NCBI RefSeq assembly: GCF_008642375.1
Contig: NZ_CP029194.1
Location: 4,340,001-4,404,000, forward strand
Length of the DNA stretch: 64,000 nucleotides
Reading direction: 5' to 3'
Origin: Streptomyces venezuelae
GTDB lineage: Bacteria; Actinomycetota; Actinomycetes; Streptomycetales; Streptomycetaceae
Positions 32,351 through 41,595 of the stretch are shown here, piece after piece (position 1 is the first letter of the stretch; every line of letters begins with the position of its first letter). The translations under genes were made by a program, and so were the position numbers. The notes under the pieces were generated by a model that worked only from the letters and a program-made list of their open reading frames with translations, did not search any database and was not told where the DNA came from.

Positions 32351-33531
32351 CGACGGGCTCACCGTGGTTCCGGGACTCGGGAGTCCCCGGGCCGGAGCCG
32401 ATACCCGCGGACCCGTACGGGCACGAGGAGCCGCGACAGCCTTACGAGTCGACGCCGTACGAGCAGACTGCGTACGAGCAGACGACGTACGAGCAGACGA
32501 CGTACACGCCGAACACGCCGAACGCGTACGAGCAGCAGCCGGCCTACGAGCAGCAGCAGGCGTACCAGCAGACGGCGTACGAGCCCGCGTACGAGCCCGC
32601 GTACGCCTCGTACGCACCGGAGGAGACCCCGCAGGCCCCGCCGGCCCCGCGGGACGAGACGGTGGCCCTACGGGCCGTGGAGACGCCTCAGGGGCCCGGC
32701 CGGGCCGAGCGGCGCCGCGCGGCCAAGGGCGGCGGCAGGGACAGGGGCCGCGGAAGCGCCCCCGCAGCCACCGCCGGGGCCTCCGGGGCTGAGCAGCGCC
32801 CCCTCTCCCGGGTCGAGGCCCGCCGCGCCGCGCGCGCGGCCAAGGAGAGCGTCGGCGTCGTCGCCAGCCGGATCATCGGCGAACTCTTCATCACCTTCGG
32901 CGTCGTCATGCTGCTCTTCGTCACCTACCAGCTGTGGTGGACGAACGTCCTCGCCGGCCAGGAGACCGACCGCGCCAAGGAGCAGATCGAGGACACCTGG
33001 GCCAAGGGCCGCGACAGCGCCGACGACGGCAAGCCGGAGGCCTTCGAGCCCGGCCAGGGCTTCGCCATCATGTACATCCCCAAGCTCGACGTCGTCGTGC
33101 CCATCGCGGAGGGCATCAACAAGACCAAGGTCCTCGACAAGGGCATGGTCGGCCACTACGCCGACGGCAAGCTCAAGACGGCCATGCCGTCCGACAAGCA
33201 GGGGAACTTCGCCGTCGCCGGCCACCGCAACACGCACGGCGAGCCCTTCCGGTACGTCAACCAGCTCAAGCCCGGGGACCCGATCGTCGTCGAGACCCAG
33301 GACGCGTACTACACCTACGAGATGGCGAGCATCCTGCCGCAGACAGCGCCGTCCAACGTCTCGGTGATCGACCCGGTCCCGAAGGGATCCGGCTTCACCA
33401 AGCCCGGCCGGTACATCACGCTGACCACGTGCACGCCCGAGTTCACCAGCACGTACCGCATGATCGTCTGGGGCAAGATGGTCGAGGAACGCCCGCGCAG
33501 CAAGGGAAAGCCCGCGGCCCTCGTAGGGTGA
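32347..33531 (+). CDS. Class E sortase (second of three) with Tyr/Gln-rich N-terminus
   Basis: This 394-residue sortase carries a long cytoplasmic N-terminal extension of about 180 residues; residues 38-85 contain tandem YEQTxYEQT and YEPA repeats, followed by a Lys/Arg/Ala-rich stretch. One membrane segment (IIGELFITFGVVMLLFVTYQLWW) precedes the catalytic domain, with His293 (VAGHRNTHG), Cys362 (LTTCTPEF) and Arg371 (STYRMIVW). GTG at 32347 overlaps the pabA stop. It most resembles one of the adjacent S. coelicolor SrtE1/SrtE2 pair, which anchor chaplins needed for aerial growth. Confidence 0.92.
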   Translation: MTTGSPWFRDSGVPGPEPIPADPYGHEEPRQPYESTPYEQTAYEQTTYEQTTYTPNTPNAYEQQPAYEQQQAYQQTAYEPAYEPAYASYAPEETPQAPPAPRDETVALRAVETPQGPGRAERRRAAKGGGRDRGRGSAPAATAGASGAEQRPLSRVEARRAARAAKESVGVVASRIIGELFITFGVVMLLFVTYQLWWTNVLAGQETDRAKEQIEDTWAKGRDSADDGKPEAFEPGQGFAIMYIPKLDVVVPIAEGINKTKVLDKGMVGHYADGKLKTAMPSDKQGNFAVAGHRNTHGEPFRYVNQLKPGDPIVVETQDAYYTYEMASILPQTAPSNVSVIDPVPKGSGFTKPGRYITLTTCTPEFTSTYRMIVWGKMVEERPRSKGKPAALVG

Positions 33532-33568
33532 GACCCCACACCTCCGGACGGGACGACAGGACGACCTA

Positions 33569-34243
33569 GTGGCACGCGCGCGCAACCGGATCGCCGGGAT
33601 CATCAGCGCCTTCGGCGAACTCCTCATCACAGCGGGTCTGGTGCTCGGCCTCTTCGTCGTCTACTCGCTGTGGTGGACCAACGTCCTCGCCGACCGCGCC
33701 GCCGACCAGGACGGCGCCCAGGTCCGCGACCGCTGGGCCGACGGGCCCGGCGCCCTCGACACCAAGGACGGCATCGGCTTCCTCCACGTCCCCGCCATGG
33801 GAGACGACGAGATACTGGTCAAGCAGGGCACCACCAGCGCGATCCTGAACAACGGCGTCGCCGGCTACTACACCGACCCGATCAAGTCCGCCCTCCCGCA
33901 GGACAAGAAGGGCAACTTCACGCTGGCGGCGCACCGCGACGGGCACGGCGCGAAGTTCCACAACATCCACAAGCTGAAGACCGGCGACGCGATCGTCTTC
34001 GAGTCCAAGGACACCTGGTACGTCTACAAGGTCTACAAGAGCCTGCCGGAGACGACGAAGTACAACGTGGACGTCCTCCAGCCCGTCCCCAAGGAATCCG
34101 GCAAGACGAAGCCGGGCCGCTACATCACCCTGACGACCTGCACCCCGATGTACACCTCGGACTACCGGTACATCGTCTGGGGCGAACTGGAGCGCACGGA
34201 GAAGGTCGACCGCGACCGCACTCCGCCGGCCGAGCTGCTCTGA
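33569..34243 (+). CDS. Class E sortase (third of three)
   Basis: This 224-residue sortase lacks the long N-terminal extension of its neighbour and starts almost directly with the membrane segment (IISAFGELLITAGLVLGLFVVYSLWW). Catalytic residues are His122 (LAAHRDGHG), Cys191 (LTTCTPMY) and Arg200 (SDYRYIVW). GTG at 33569 lies 37 bp after the previous stop. The close similarity around the membrane segment and LTTCTP motif indicates tandem duplication. It is the last gene of the operon; a strong terminator follows. Confidence 0.93.
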   Translation: MARARNRIAGIISAFGELLITAGLVLGLFVVYSLWWTNVLADRAADQDGAQVRDRWADGPGALDTKDGIGFLHVPAMGDDEILVKQGTTSAILNNGVAGYYTDPIKSALPQDKKGNFTLAAHRDGHGAKFHNIHKLKTGDAIVFESKDTWYVYKVYKSLPETTKYNVDVLQPVPKESGKTKPGRYITLTTCTPMYTSDYRYIVWGELERTEKVDRDRTPPAELL

Positions 34244-34276
34244 CACCCGGCCGACGACGTCTGCACCCCGCTGACG

Positions 34277-34319
34277 ACGACCGAGCCCCGGCATCCCATG
34301 GATGCCGGGGCTCGGTCGT
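34277..34319. terminator. Bidirectional terminator between sortase and pknB genes
   Basis: A perfect 20-bp stem (arms begin ACGACCGAGCC and end GGCTCGGTCGT) with a 3-nt CAT loop lies between the convergent stops at 34243 and 34347. Confidence 0.85.
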
Positions 34320-34346
34320 GCTGCGTGCTGCATGCGGTGACGTCCG

Positions 34347-36398
34347 TCAGCCGAAGAAGCCGCCGCCGTCGTTGTCCCCGCTGTCGCCGCCGCCGGGATT
34401 GCCACCGTCTCCGCCACCCGGGTTGCCGCCGGGGTTGCCCCCGCCGCCCACGGTGATCACGGTGACCGGGTCGCCGACGTTGACCATCGAGCCGGGAGCC
34501 GGGTTCGAGGTGATCACCGTGGCGTCCTCCTTGTCGGAGTTCGCCTGCGTGACGACCAGACCCAAGGCCTCGAGCTGCGCCTTCACGTCCTTGAACTGCT
34601 TGGTGGCGATGTCCGTGGGGATCTGGACCTGAGTCACCTGCGGGCCCTTGGAGACCTGGAGCGTCACCTCGGAGTTCTTCGCGACCGAGGAGTTGCCGTC
34701 CGGGGACTGCTTCACGACCTGGTCCTTGGGCTGGTCCGAGTCCACGTACTGCGTGACCACGGTGAAGCCGAGGTTCTTCAGCTGCTGCTCGGCCTGGGCG
34801 AGCGGGTTGCCGACGACCGGGGGGACCGTCGACTGCAGCTGCTTCGCCACGGTGACCGTCACCTCGGAGTTCTTCTCCGCCTTGGTGCCGGCGTCCGGGT
34901 TCGTGCGCAGGACCGTGCCCGGGTCCTCCTCGGACTCCTCCTGCTCGATCTTGACCTTGAAGCCCTTGTCCTTCAGGGTCTGCTCGGCGCGCTCCTGGGA
35001 CTGCTCGATGACGTCCGGGACCTCTTCGAGGGGGGCGCCCTCGGAGACGTACAGCTGGATCGTCGCGCCGGTGTCCATCTGGCTGCCGTCCGCGGCCGGG
35101 GTCTGACGGCAGACAGAGCCCTTGGGCTCGTCGCAGCGCTCGGTGCCGGCCTGGACGGCCTTCACCTGGGCGTTGACCGCGAGTTCCTCCGCCGCCTTCA
35201 GCGGCTGGCCGACAAGCTGCGGGACGGGGACCTGCGGGGTCCCCTCCTTCTTGTCGAACAGCGAGACGCCGATGAAGATCGCACCGACCAGCACCAGGAC
35301 ACCGGCCAGCGCCAGCAGGATCGTCGAGGTGTTCGACTTCTTCTGGCCACCGCCCCGGCGCCGGTCCGGACGGTCGTCGTAGCCGTAGCCGCCGTCGTCC
35401 CCGTTGATCGGAGGCATCATCGAGGTCTGACCGGCCGGGTCGGCCTGGCGCAGCGCGGTCGTCGGCTGGTCCTCCGGGTAGCCGCCGTAGCCCCCGCCGT
35501 ACGCGGGCGCGCCGCCCATGCCCATCCCGATGCCCATCGCCGCGGCGGCCGCGACCGGCTGACCGTCGAGGCAGGCCTCGATGTCCGCGCGCATCTCGTC
35601 CGCCGACTGGTAGCGGTAGTCGGGGTCCTTGACCAGCGCCTTGAGGACGATCGCGTCCATCGACGGCGTGATCTCGGCGTCGAAGTTGCTCGGCGCCTGC
35701 GGCTCCTCACGGACGTGCTGGTACGCGACCGCGACCGGGGAGTCGCCGATGAACGGCGGGCGGACGGTGAGGAGCTCGTACAGCAGGCAGCCCGTGGAGT
35801 ACAGGTCGGACCGGGCGTCGACCTGCTCGCCCTTGGCCTGCTCCGGGGAGAGGTACTGGGCCGTGCCGATCACGGCGGCGGTCTGGGTCATGGTCATGCC
35901 CGCGTCGCCCATGGCGCGCGCGATGCCGAAGTCCATGACCTTGACCTGGCCGGTGCGCGTCAGCATGACGTTCGCCGGCTTGATGTCACGGTGCACGATG
36001 CCGGCGCGGTGCGAGTACTCGAGCGCCTGGAGGATGCCGACCGTCATCTCGAGCGTGCGCTCGGGCAGCAGCTTGCGCCCCGAGTGCAGCAGCTCACGCA
36101 GGGTCGACCCGTCGACGTACTCCATCACGATGTACGGGATGGAGACCTGGTCGACGTAGTCCTCGCCGGTGTCGTAGACCGCGACGATCGCCGGGTGGTT
36201 CAGCGAGGCGGCGGACTGTGCCTCACGGCGGAACCGGGCCTGGAAGGACGGATCGCGGGCCAGGTCGGCCCGCAGCGTCTTCACGGCGACGGTGCGGCCG
36301 AGCCGGGTGTCCTGGGCGATGTACACCTCGGCCATGCCACCACGGCCGAGCACCGAGCCCAGCTCGTACCGGCCGCCGAGGCGACGCGGCTCTTCCAT
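34347..36398 (-). CDS. pknB: Ser/Thr protein kinase PknB with PASTA repeats
   Basis: PknB senses cell-wall precursors through external PASTA repeats and phosphorylates growth and division proteins. This 683-residue protein has a complete kinase domain: GRGGMAEVY, K40 in VAVK, HRDIKPAN (D138), DFG at 156-158 and APEQ-like SPEQ. A Gly/Tyr-rich juxtamembrane part, one membrane segment near 360-382 and four PASTA-type repeats follow, each with VPxVxGxxLxxAExxL-like spacing. A short Gly-rich tail (GGGGNPGGNPGGG) ends the protein. ATG at 36398 (MEEPRRLGGRYELG) is the family start. It clusters with pbpA, rodA, pstP, fhaB and fhaA. Confidence 0.96.
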   Translation of the reverse strand: MEEPRRLGGRYELGSVLGRGGMAEVYIAQDTRLGRTVAVKTLRADLARDPSFQARFRREAQSAASLNHPAIVAVYDTGEDYVDQVSIPYIVMEYVDGSTLRELLHSGRKLLPERTLEMTVGILQALEYSHRAGIVHRDIKPANVMLTRTGQVKVMDFGIARAMGDAGMTMTQTAAVIGTAQYLSPEQAKGEQVDARSDLYSTGCLLYELLTVRPPFIGDSPVAVAYQHVREEPQAPSNFDAEITPSMDAIVLKALVKDPDYRYQSADEMRADIEACLDGQPVAAAAAMGIGMGMGGAPAYGGGYGGYPEDQPTTALRQADPAGQTSMMPPINGDDGGYGYDDRPDRRRGGGQKKSNTSTILLALAGVLVLVGAIFIGVSLFDKKEGTPQVPVPQLVGQPLKAAEELAVNAQVKAVQAGTERCDEPKGSVCRQTPAADGSQMDTGATIQLYVSEGAPLEEVPDVIEQSQERAEQTLKDKGFKVKIEQEESEEDPGTVLRTNPDAGTKAEKNSEVTVTVAKQLQSTVPPVVGNPLAQAEQQLKNLGFTVVTQYVDSDQPKDQVVKQSPDGNSSVAKNSEVTLQVSKGPQVTQVQIPTDIATKQFKDVKAQLEALGLVVTQANSDKEDATVITSNPAPGSMVNVGDPVTVITVGGGGNPGGNPGGGDGGNPGGGDSGDNDGGGFFG

Positions 36399-36565
36399 AG
36401 CTAATCCAGCCCTCTCCGTCTGTCCCGACCGCACCCATGGGTGGTCCGGCGGTGTGTGCTGTTCGCGCATACGCTACCGGCCCCGGGGAGGCGTTCCGCT
36501 CGGGGCCGGTAGCTGATACCTGACCGGTACCTGGCTGGTACCCGGCTCGTATGGGTCCGGGGGGA

Positions 36566-38032
36566 TCAGCCCCGGTTCTTGATGACCGCCTTCATGACGG
36601 CCTTCGCGATCGGGGCGGCCAGGCCGCCACCGCTGATGTCCTCACGGTTGGTGCCCTCGGCGTCCTCGACGATCACGGCGACGGCCACCGGGGAGCCCTG
36701 AGCGGTCTTGGCGTACGAGATGAACCAGGCGTACGGACGCTTGGCGTTCTTCTCGCCGTGCTGGGCGGTACCCGTCTTGCCGCCGACCTTCACGCCGTCC
36801 ATGTTCAGGTCGGCCTTGGCGCCGGTGCCCTTGGAGACGACGTTCTCCATCATCTGCTGGAGCTTCTGGGCGTTCTCCGGGGAGACCGGCTGGCTCATCT
36901 CCTCCGGGTCGTTCTGCTTGATGACGTCGAGGTTCGGGGCGACCAGCTTGTCGACCATGTACGGCTTCATCAGCTTGCCGTCGTTGGCGATCGCCGCCGT
37001 GACCATCGCCATCTGGAGCGGGGTGGTCGCCGTGTTGAACTGGCCGATGGAGGAGAGCGCGTTACCGCCGCGGTCGGCCTTCTTGTCGTAGACCGAGGCG
37101 GAGGAGCGGACCGGGGTGAACTGTTCGGCGTTGAAGCCGAACTTCTCGGCCATCTCGACCATCTTGTCGCGGCCGACGTCGTCACCGAGCTTCGCGAAGA
37201 CCGAGTTGCAGGAGATCCGCAGCGCCTCGTTCAGGCTCGCGTTGGCACAGCCGCCGGAGTGGTTCTTCATCGGCTTCGTGGAGAGCGGGATCTTCCAGCC
37301 CTCGGGGGTCTCGGTCGCCGCGTTGATGTCGGTGACCTTGCCGCTCTCCAGCGCCGCGGCTGCGGTGACGACCTTGAAGACGGAGCCGGGCGGGTAGATC
37401 TCGCGGATCGCCCGGTTCTGCTTCGGCTTGTTCTTGTCCTTCTCCAGCGCGATCCAGGCCTTCTCGTCCTTGCCGGAGTAGCCGGCGAACGAGGTGGGGT
37501 CGTACGAGGGCGTGGACGCGAGCGCGAGGATCTTGCCGGTGGCCGGCTCGATGGCGACGACGGCGCCGGTGTTGTTCCCGAGACCCTTGTAGGCGGCCTT
37601 CTGCGCGGCCCCGCTGAGGGTGGTGACGACGTCGCCGCCCTTCTTCTTCTCACCGGTGAACATGGCGAGCGTGCGGTCGAAGAACAACCGGTCGTCGTTG
37701 CCGGTGAGGATGCCGTCCTCGATCTTCTCGATCTGGTTGGCGTCGTAGGCCTGCGAGGCGTACCCGGTCACCGGGGCCCACATGGGGCCGTCGGTGTAGG
37801 TGCGCTTGTACTTGTAGAACGGGTCCTGTGAGTCGGCGGACCCGGTGATCGGCTTGCCGTCGACGATGATGTTGCCGCGGGGGTTGGCGTACCGCTCGAT
37901 CTGGACACGCTTGTTCGACGAGTGGGTGCTCAGCTCGTCGGCGCGGACGAACTGGAGCCAGTTGTCCCGCAGGAGCAGGGCGAGGACGAGCAGGCCGCAG
38001 AAGATGGCGACCCGCCGCAGGGGCTTGTTCAC
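36566..38032 (-). CDS. pbpA: Class B penicillin-binding protein (PbpA type)
   Basis: This 488-residue transpeptidase cross-links peptidoglycan at the outer face of the membrane. It has an N-terminal anchor (VAIFCGLLVLALLL), a dimerisation domain and the three penicillin-binding motifs: SVFK at 217-220, SCN at 274-276 and KTG at 419-421. Its start overlaps the stop of the RodA-type gene by four bases, the usual pairing of a SEDS glycosyltransferase with a class B PBP. In mycobacteria PbpA is a substrate of PknB; the same is inferred here from the cluster. Confidence 0.95.
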   Translation of the reverse strand: MNKPLRRVAIFCGLLVLALLLRDNWLQFVRADELSTHSSNKRVQIERYANPRGNIIVDGKPITGSADSQDPFYKYKRTYTDGPMWAPVTGYASQAYDANQIEKIEDGILTGNDDRLFFDRTLAMFTGEKKKGGDVVTTLSGAAQKAAYKGLGNNTGAVVAIEPATGKILALASTPSYDPTSFAGYSGKDEKAWIALEKDKNKPKQNRAIREIYPPGSVFKVVTAAAALESGKVTDINAATETPEGWKIPLSTKPMKNHSGGCANASLNEALRISCNSVFAKLGDDVGRDKMVEMAEKFGFNAEQFTPVRSSASVYDKKADRGGNALSSIGQFNTATTPLQMAMVTAAIANDGKLMKPYMVDKLVAPNLDVIKQNDPEEMSQPVSPENAQKLQQMMENVVSKGTGAKADLNMDGVKVGGKTGTAQHGEKNAKRPYAWFISYAKTAQGSPVAVAVIVEDAEGTNREDISGGGLAAPIAKAVMKAVIKNRG

Positions 38033-39450
38033 GGACGGACCACCTGGGTCATCTCGGCGTCGGGGGACGGGGCGGGCGCGGGCGCGGGGCGGCGCGCGGT
38101 GTCACTGATCCTGATCAGGATGCCGATGAGGGCCCAGTTCGCGATCACGGAGGAACCGCCGTACGCGAGGAACGGCATCGTCATACCGGTGAGCGGGATG
38201 AGGCCCATCACGCCGCCGGCGACGACGAAGATCTGGAGTGCGAAGGCGCCGGAGAGGCCCATCGCGAGCAGCTTGCCGAAGGGGTCGCGGGCGGCGAGGG
38301 CGGTGCGGACACCGCGCTCGACGATCAGCCCGTAGATGAGCAGGAAGACCATCACACCGGCGAGCCCGAGCTCCTCGCCGACGGTGGCGAAGATGAAGTC
38401 GGAGTTCGCGGCGAAGCCGATGAGGTCCGAATTGCCCTGGCCGAGGCCGGTGCCGAGGATGCCGCCGGAGCCGAAGGACATCAGTACTTCGGTCATCTGG
38501 TCACAGGCGTCGATCTTGTCGGCGCAGCCGAAGGGGTCGGCCCAGGCGTCGACACGGGCCTGGACGTGGCTCGCGAAGGAGGCCACGCCGACCGCGCCCG
38601 CGACGGACATGCCCAGACCCATGACGATCCAGCTGGTCCGCTCCGTCGCCACGTACAGCATGATCACGAACATGCCGAAGAACAGCAGCGACGTACCGAG
38701 GTCGTTCTCGAAGATCAGGATGAGGAGGCTGACCGCCCAGATCGTCAGGATCGGGCCGAGGTCGCGGCCGCGGGGCAGGTAGAGCCCCATGAAGCGGCGG
38801 CTGGCCAGGGCGAGTGCGTCCCGCTTCACCATCAGATAGCCGGAGAAGAAGATCGCGAGCACGATCTTCGCGAACTCACCGGGCTGGATGGAGAAGCCGG
38901 CGACGTTGATCCAGATCTTGGCGCCGTAGACGGCCGATCCGAGGCCAGGCACCAGCGGCAGCAGCAGCAGGACGAGCGCCGCGACCATCGAGATGTACGT
39001 GTAGCGCTGGAGGACCCGGTGGTCCTTCAGGAGCAGCAGCATGCCGACGAACATGGCGATGCCGATGGCCGAGTACATCATCTGCTTCGGCGCGTCCGGG
39101 CTGAAGCTGTCGTACAGCCGCATCGAGGTCGCGATCAGCCGCGGCGACTGGTCAAGCCGCCAGATCAGCACCAGACCCATGCCGTTGAGCAGGGTCGCGA
39201 GGGGCAGCAGCAGCGGGTCCGCGTACGGGGCCCACTTCCGCACCACGAGGTGGGCGACGCCCGCGAGCAGGGCGAGACCGAGCCCGTACCCGGCCATACC
39301 GGCCGGGATCTTGCCGTCGATGGCCAGGCCCACGTTGAGGTACGCGAACACCGGGATGGCGACGGCGAACGCGAGCAGCGCCAGCTCGGTGTTGCGGCGG
39401 CTCGGCGCCTCGATCGCGCCGATGGTGGTCGTGTTGGTGACAACGCTCAT
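38029..39450 (-). CDS. rodA: FtsW/RodA/SpoVE (SEDS) peptidoglycan glycosyltransferase
   Basis: SEDS proteins polymerise glycan strands with a partner class B PBP. The protein has 473 residues and about twelve membrane segments. The family block FVGMLLLLKDHRVLQRYTY (in pieces), GAKIWINVAGFSIQPGEFAKIVLAIF with the conserved QPGEFAK, and the late GLIPLTGMTMPFLAYGGSSV are all present. The position between pstP and pbpA defines the actinobacterial RodA-type gene rather than division-locus ftsW, which lies elsewhere. ATG at 39450 lies 26 bp downstream of the pstP stop. Confidence 0.94.
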   Translation of the reverse strand: MSVVTNTTTIGAIEAPSRRNTELALLAFAVAIPVFAYLNVGLAIDGKIPAGMAGYGLGLALLAGVAHLVVRKWAPYADPLLLPLATLLNGMGLVLIWRLDQSPRLIATSMRLYDSFSPDAPKQMMYSAIGIAMFVGMLLLLKDHRVLQRYTYISMVAALVLLLLPLVPGLGSAVYGAKIWINVAGFSIQPGEFAKIVLAIFFSGYLMVKRDALALASRRFMGLYLPRGRDLGPILTIWAVSLLILIFENDLGTSLLFFGMFVIMLYVATERTSWIVMGLGMSVAGAVGVASFASHVQARVDAWADPFGCADKIDACDQMTEVLMSFGSGGILGTGLGQGNSDLIGFAANSDFIFATVGEELGLAGVMVFLLIYGLIVERGVRTALAARDPFGKLLAMGLSGAFALQIFVVAGGVMGLIPLTGMTMPFLAYGGSSVIANWALIGILIRISDTARRPAPAPAPSPDAEMTQVVRP

Positions 39451-39476
39451 GGTGGTGAAAGGCCCCCTACGGGTGC

Positions 39477-40970
39477 TTACTGCTTGCCGCAGTTCGAGGC
39501 CAGCTTCTGCTCCTCCGCGGTGAGGGTGGGACCCGGCGACGGAGCGGCTGTGGTGGGCTTGGAGTCAGGGGTGGCGGTGCCTTCGGGCGTCTCGACCGGC
39601 GGCTTGCTCGCCTGGTCCGCGGCCTTCTCGGCGGCGGCGCGGCGCTGCTCGGTCTTCTTGCAGGCCGAGGCCTGCAGAGCCAGCTCGGAGATCTTCGTCT
39701 CGGCCTTGCCGAGGCTGCCGCCCGCGATCGTGTCCTCGACCTGCTTCCGCTGGTAGGCGGGGAGGTACTTGAGTTCGATCTCGGGGTGGTCCTTCTCGAC
39801 CTTCGACAGCGAGACCCAGGCCAGGTCCTGGCTGATGCCCTGGTAGAGCGCCACGTGCTGGTCCTTGGAGCCGACGAAGTACTGCGTCTGCGTCCACCGC
39901 CAGCCGCCGTAGAGGCCGCCACCGACGACGGCGAGGGCCAGGACGAGGAAGAAGGAGCGCTTGAGCCACTTGCGGCCGGTCCGCGGCTTGACGAAGTCGT
40001 CGTCCGTGTACGACTCGAAGGAGCCCTGCGGCGGCATGCCGCCGTAGCCGTGGTCGTCGCCGCTGCCGGGCGGGCCGAAGCCACCGGCGGGCGGCTGCTG
40101 GTGCGGGGCCGGGCGGCCGAGGCCGGAGGCGCGGCCGGCGGGGGTCTGCATCGCCCCGCCGTCGTTCAGCTGGGCCGCCTGGTTCTCGGCGACCGCGCCC
40201 ACGATGACCGGGGTGTCGCTGAGGTGACCGGCGAGGGTGTCGCCGCCGTCGACGTCGAGGACGTCCGCGACGATCACCGTGATGTTGTCGGGGCCGCCGC
40301 CGCGCAGCGCGAGCTGGATCAGCTCCTGCACGGTCTCCTGCGGGCCCTGGTAGCTGGCGAGCGTGTCCTCGAGGGTCTGGTGGGAGACCACTCCGGACAG
40401 GCCGTCGGAGCAGATCAGGTACCGGTCGCCGGCCCGGACCTCGCGGATCGAGAGGTCGGGTTCGACGTGGTCACCGCTGCCGAGCGCGCGCATGAGCAGC
40501 GAGCGCTGCGGGTGGGTGGTGGCCTCCTCCTCGGTGATCCGTCCCTCGTCGACGAGGCGCTGGACCCAGGTGTGGTCCTGCGTGATCTGGGTGAGGACAC
40601 CGTCGCGGAGCAGGTACGCACGCGAGTCGCCGACGTGCACGAGGCCGAGGCGCTGACCGGTCCACAGCAGGGCCGTGAGCGTCGTGCCCATGCCCTCCAG
40701 CTGCGGGTCCTCCTCGACCATCATCCGAAGCTGGTCGTTGGCGCGCTGCACCGCCGTACCGAGCGAGGTGAGGATGTCGGAACCGGGGACGTCGTCGTCG
40801 AGCGTGACGAGGGTGGAGATCACCTCGGAGGAGGCGACCTCACCGGCGGCCTGGCCGCCCATGCCGTCGGCGATGGCGAGCAGCCGGGGGCCGGCATAGC
40901 CGGAGTCCTCGTTGCCCTCGCGGATCATGCCCTTGTGGGAGCCCGCGGCGAAACGCAGGGACAGAGTCAT
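39477..40970 (-). CDS. pstP: PP2C-type Ser/Thr phosphatase PstP
   Basis: PstP reverses phosphorylation by PknB-type kinases. The 497-residue protein starts with a PP2C domain (about residues 5-235) containing the metal-binding motifs REGNEDS, AIADGMGG (35-39), VGDSRAYLLRDG, CSDGLSG and GGPDNITVIVAD. A linker, one membrane segment near 330-352 and an outer domain of about 140 residues rich in Ala, Lys and Glu follow. ATG at 40970 gives the usual MTLSLRFAAGSHKG start; a GTG two codons upstream is possible. It lies between fhaB and rodA in one transcript. Confidence 0.95.
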   Translation of the reverse strand: MTLSLRFAAGSHKGMIREGNEDSGYAGPRLLAIADGMGGQAAGEVASSEVISTLVTLDDDVPGSDILTSLGTAVQRANDQLRMMVEEDPQLEGMGTTLTALLWTGQRLGLVHVGDSRAYLLRDGVLTQITQDHTWVQRLVDEGRITEEEATTHPQRSLLMRALGSGDHVEPDLSIREVRAGDRYLICSDGLSGVVSHQTLEDTLASYQGPQETVQELIQLALRGGGPDNITVIVADVLDVDGGDTLAGHLSDTPVIVGAVAENQAAQLNDGGAMQTPAGRASGLGRPAPHQQPPAGGFGPPGSGDDHGYGGMPPQGSFESYTDDDFVKPRTGRKWLKRSFFLVLALAVVGGGLYGGWRWTQTQYFVGSKDQHVALYQGISQDLAWVSLSKVEKDHPEIELKYLPAYQRKQVEDTIAGGSLGKAETKISELALQASACKKTEQRRAAAEKAADQASKPPVETPEGTATPDSKPTTAAPSPGPTLTAEEQKLASNCGKQ

Positions 40971-41057
40971 GCGCACCTGCCCTGTCGACGCTGCATCGGG
41001 GTACAGCCGGTCTCGACCCACACTGCCCACCCTCCGGTCGCTCCGCTCATTGTCGTA

Positions 41058-41585
41058 CTACTTCCGCAGCTCGATGACGGTCTTGCCGATGCGAATCGGC
41101 GCGCCCAGCGGAATCGGCGTGGCGGTGGTGAGGCGGGTCCGGTCGAGATAGGTGCCGTTCGTGGACCCGAGATCCTCGACGATCCACTGGCCGTCCCGGT
41201 CGGGGTAGATCCTGGCGTGCCGGCTGGACGCGTAGTCGTCGTCCAGCACGATCGTCGAATCGTGCGCCCGGCCCAGCGTGATCGTCTGGCCCTGGAGGGC
41301 GACGGTGGTGCCGGTGAGGGTGCCCTCGGAGACGACCAGCTTGGTCGGGGCGCCACGGCGCTGCCGCCCGCCGCCCGCGGCCGGCTGCTGGCCGCGCTGC
41401 TGCGGAGGCGCGGCGGCCTGCTGGCGCGTGTTCTGCTGCGGCCGGGCGTCCTGGCGCCGTGAACCGCGCTGCGTCACCCGCGTTCCGAACAGATCGCTGC
41501 GGATGACCTGGACGGCCACGATGACGAACAGCCACAGAACGGCCAGGAAACCCAACCGCATGACCGTCAGGGTCAGCTCTGACAT
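41058..41585 (-). CDS. fhaB: FHA domain protein FhaB (FipA-like)
   Basis: FhaB binds phosphothreonine proteins, including parts of the division and wall machinery in mycobacteria. This 175-residue protein has an N-terminal membrane segment (LGFLAVLWLFVIVAVQVI), a Gln/Arg/Pro-rich linker and a C-terminal FHA domain (about 82-172) with the conserved LGRAHDS, SRHARI and LGSTNGTYLD motifs. It is 10 bp downstream of fhaA and 87 bp upstream of pstP. Confidence 0.95.
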   Translation of the reverse strand: MSELTLTVMRLGFLAVLWLFVIVAVQVIRSDLFGTRVTQRGSRRQDARPQQNTRQQAAAPPQQRGQQPAAGGGRQRRGAPTKLVVSEGTLTGTTVALQGQTITLGRAHDSTIVLDDDYASSRHARIYPDRDGQWIVEDLGSTNGTYLDRTRLTTATPIPLGAPIRIGKTVIELRK

Positions 41586-41595
41586 TGCCCCCGCT

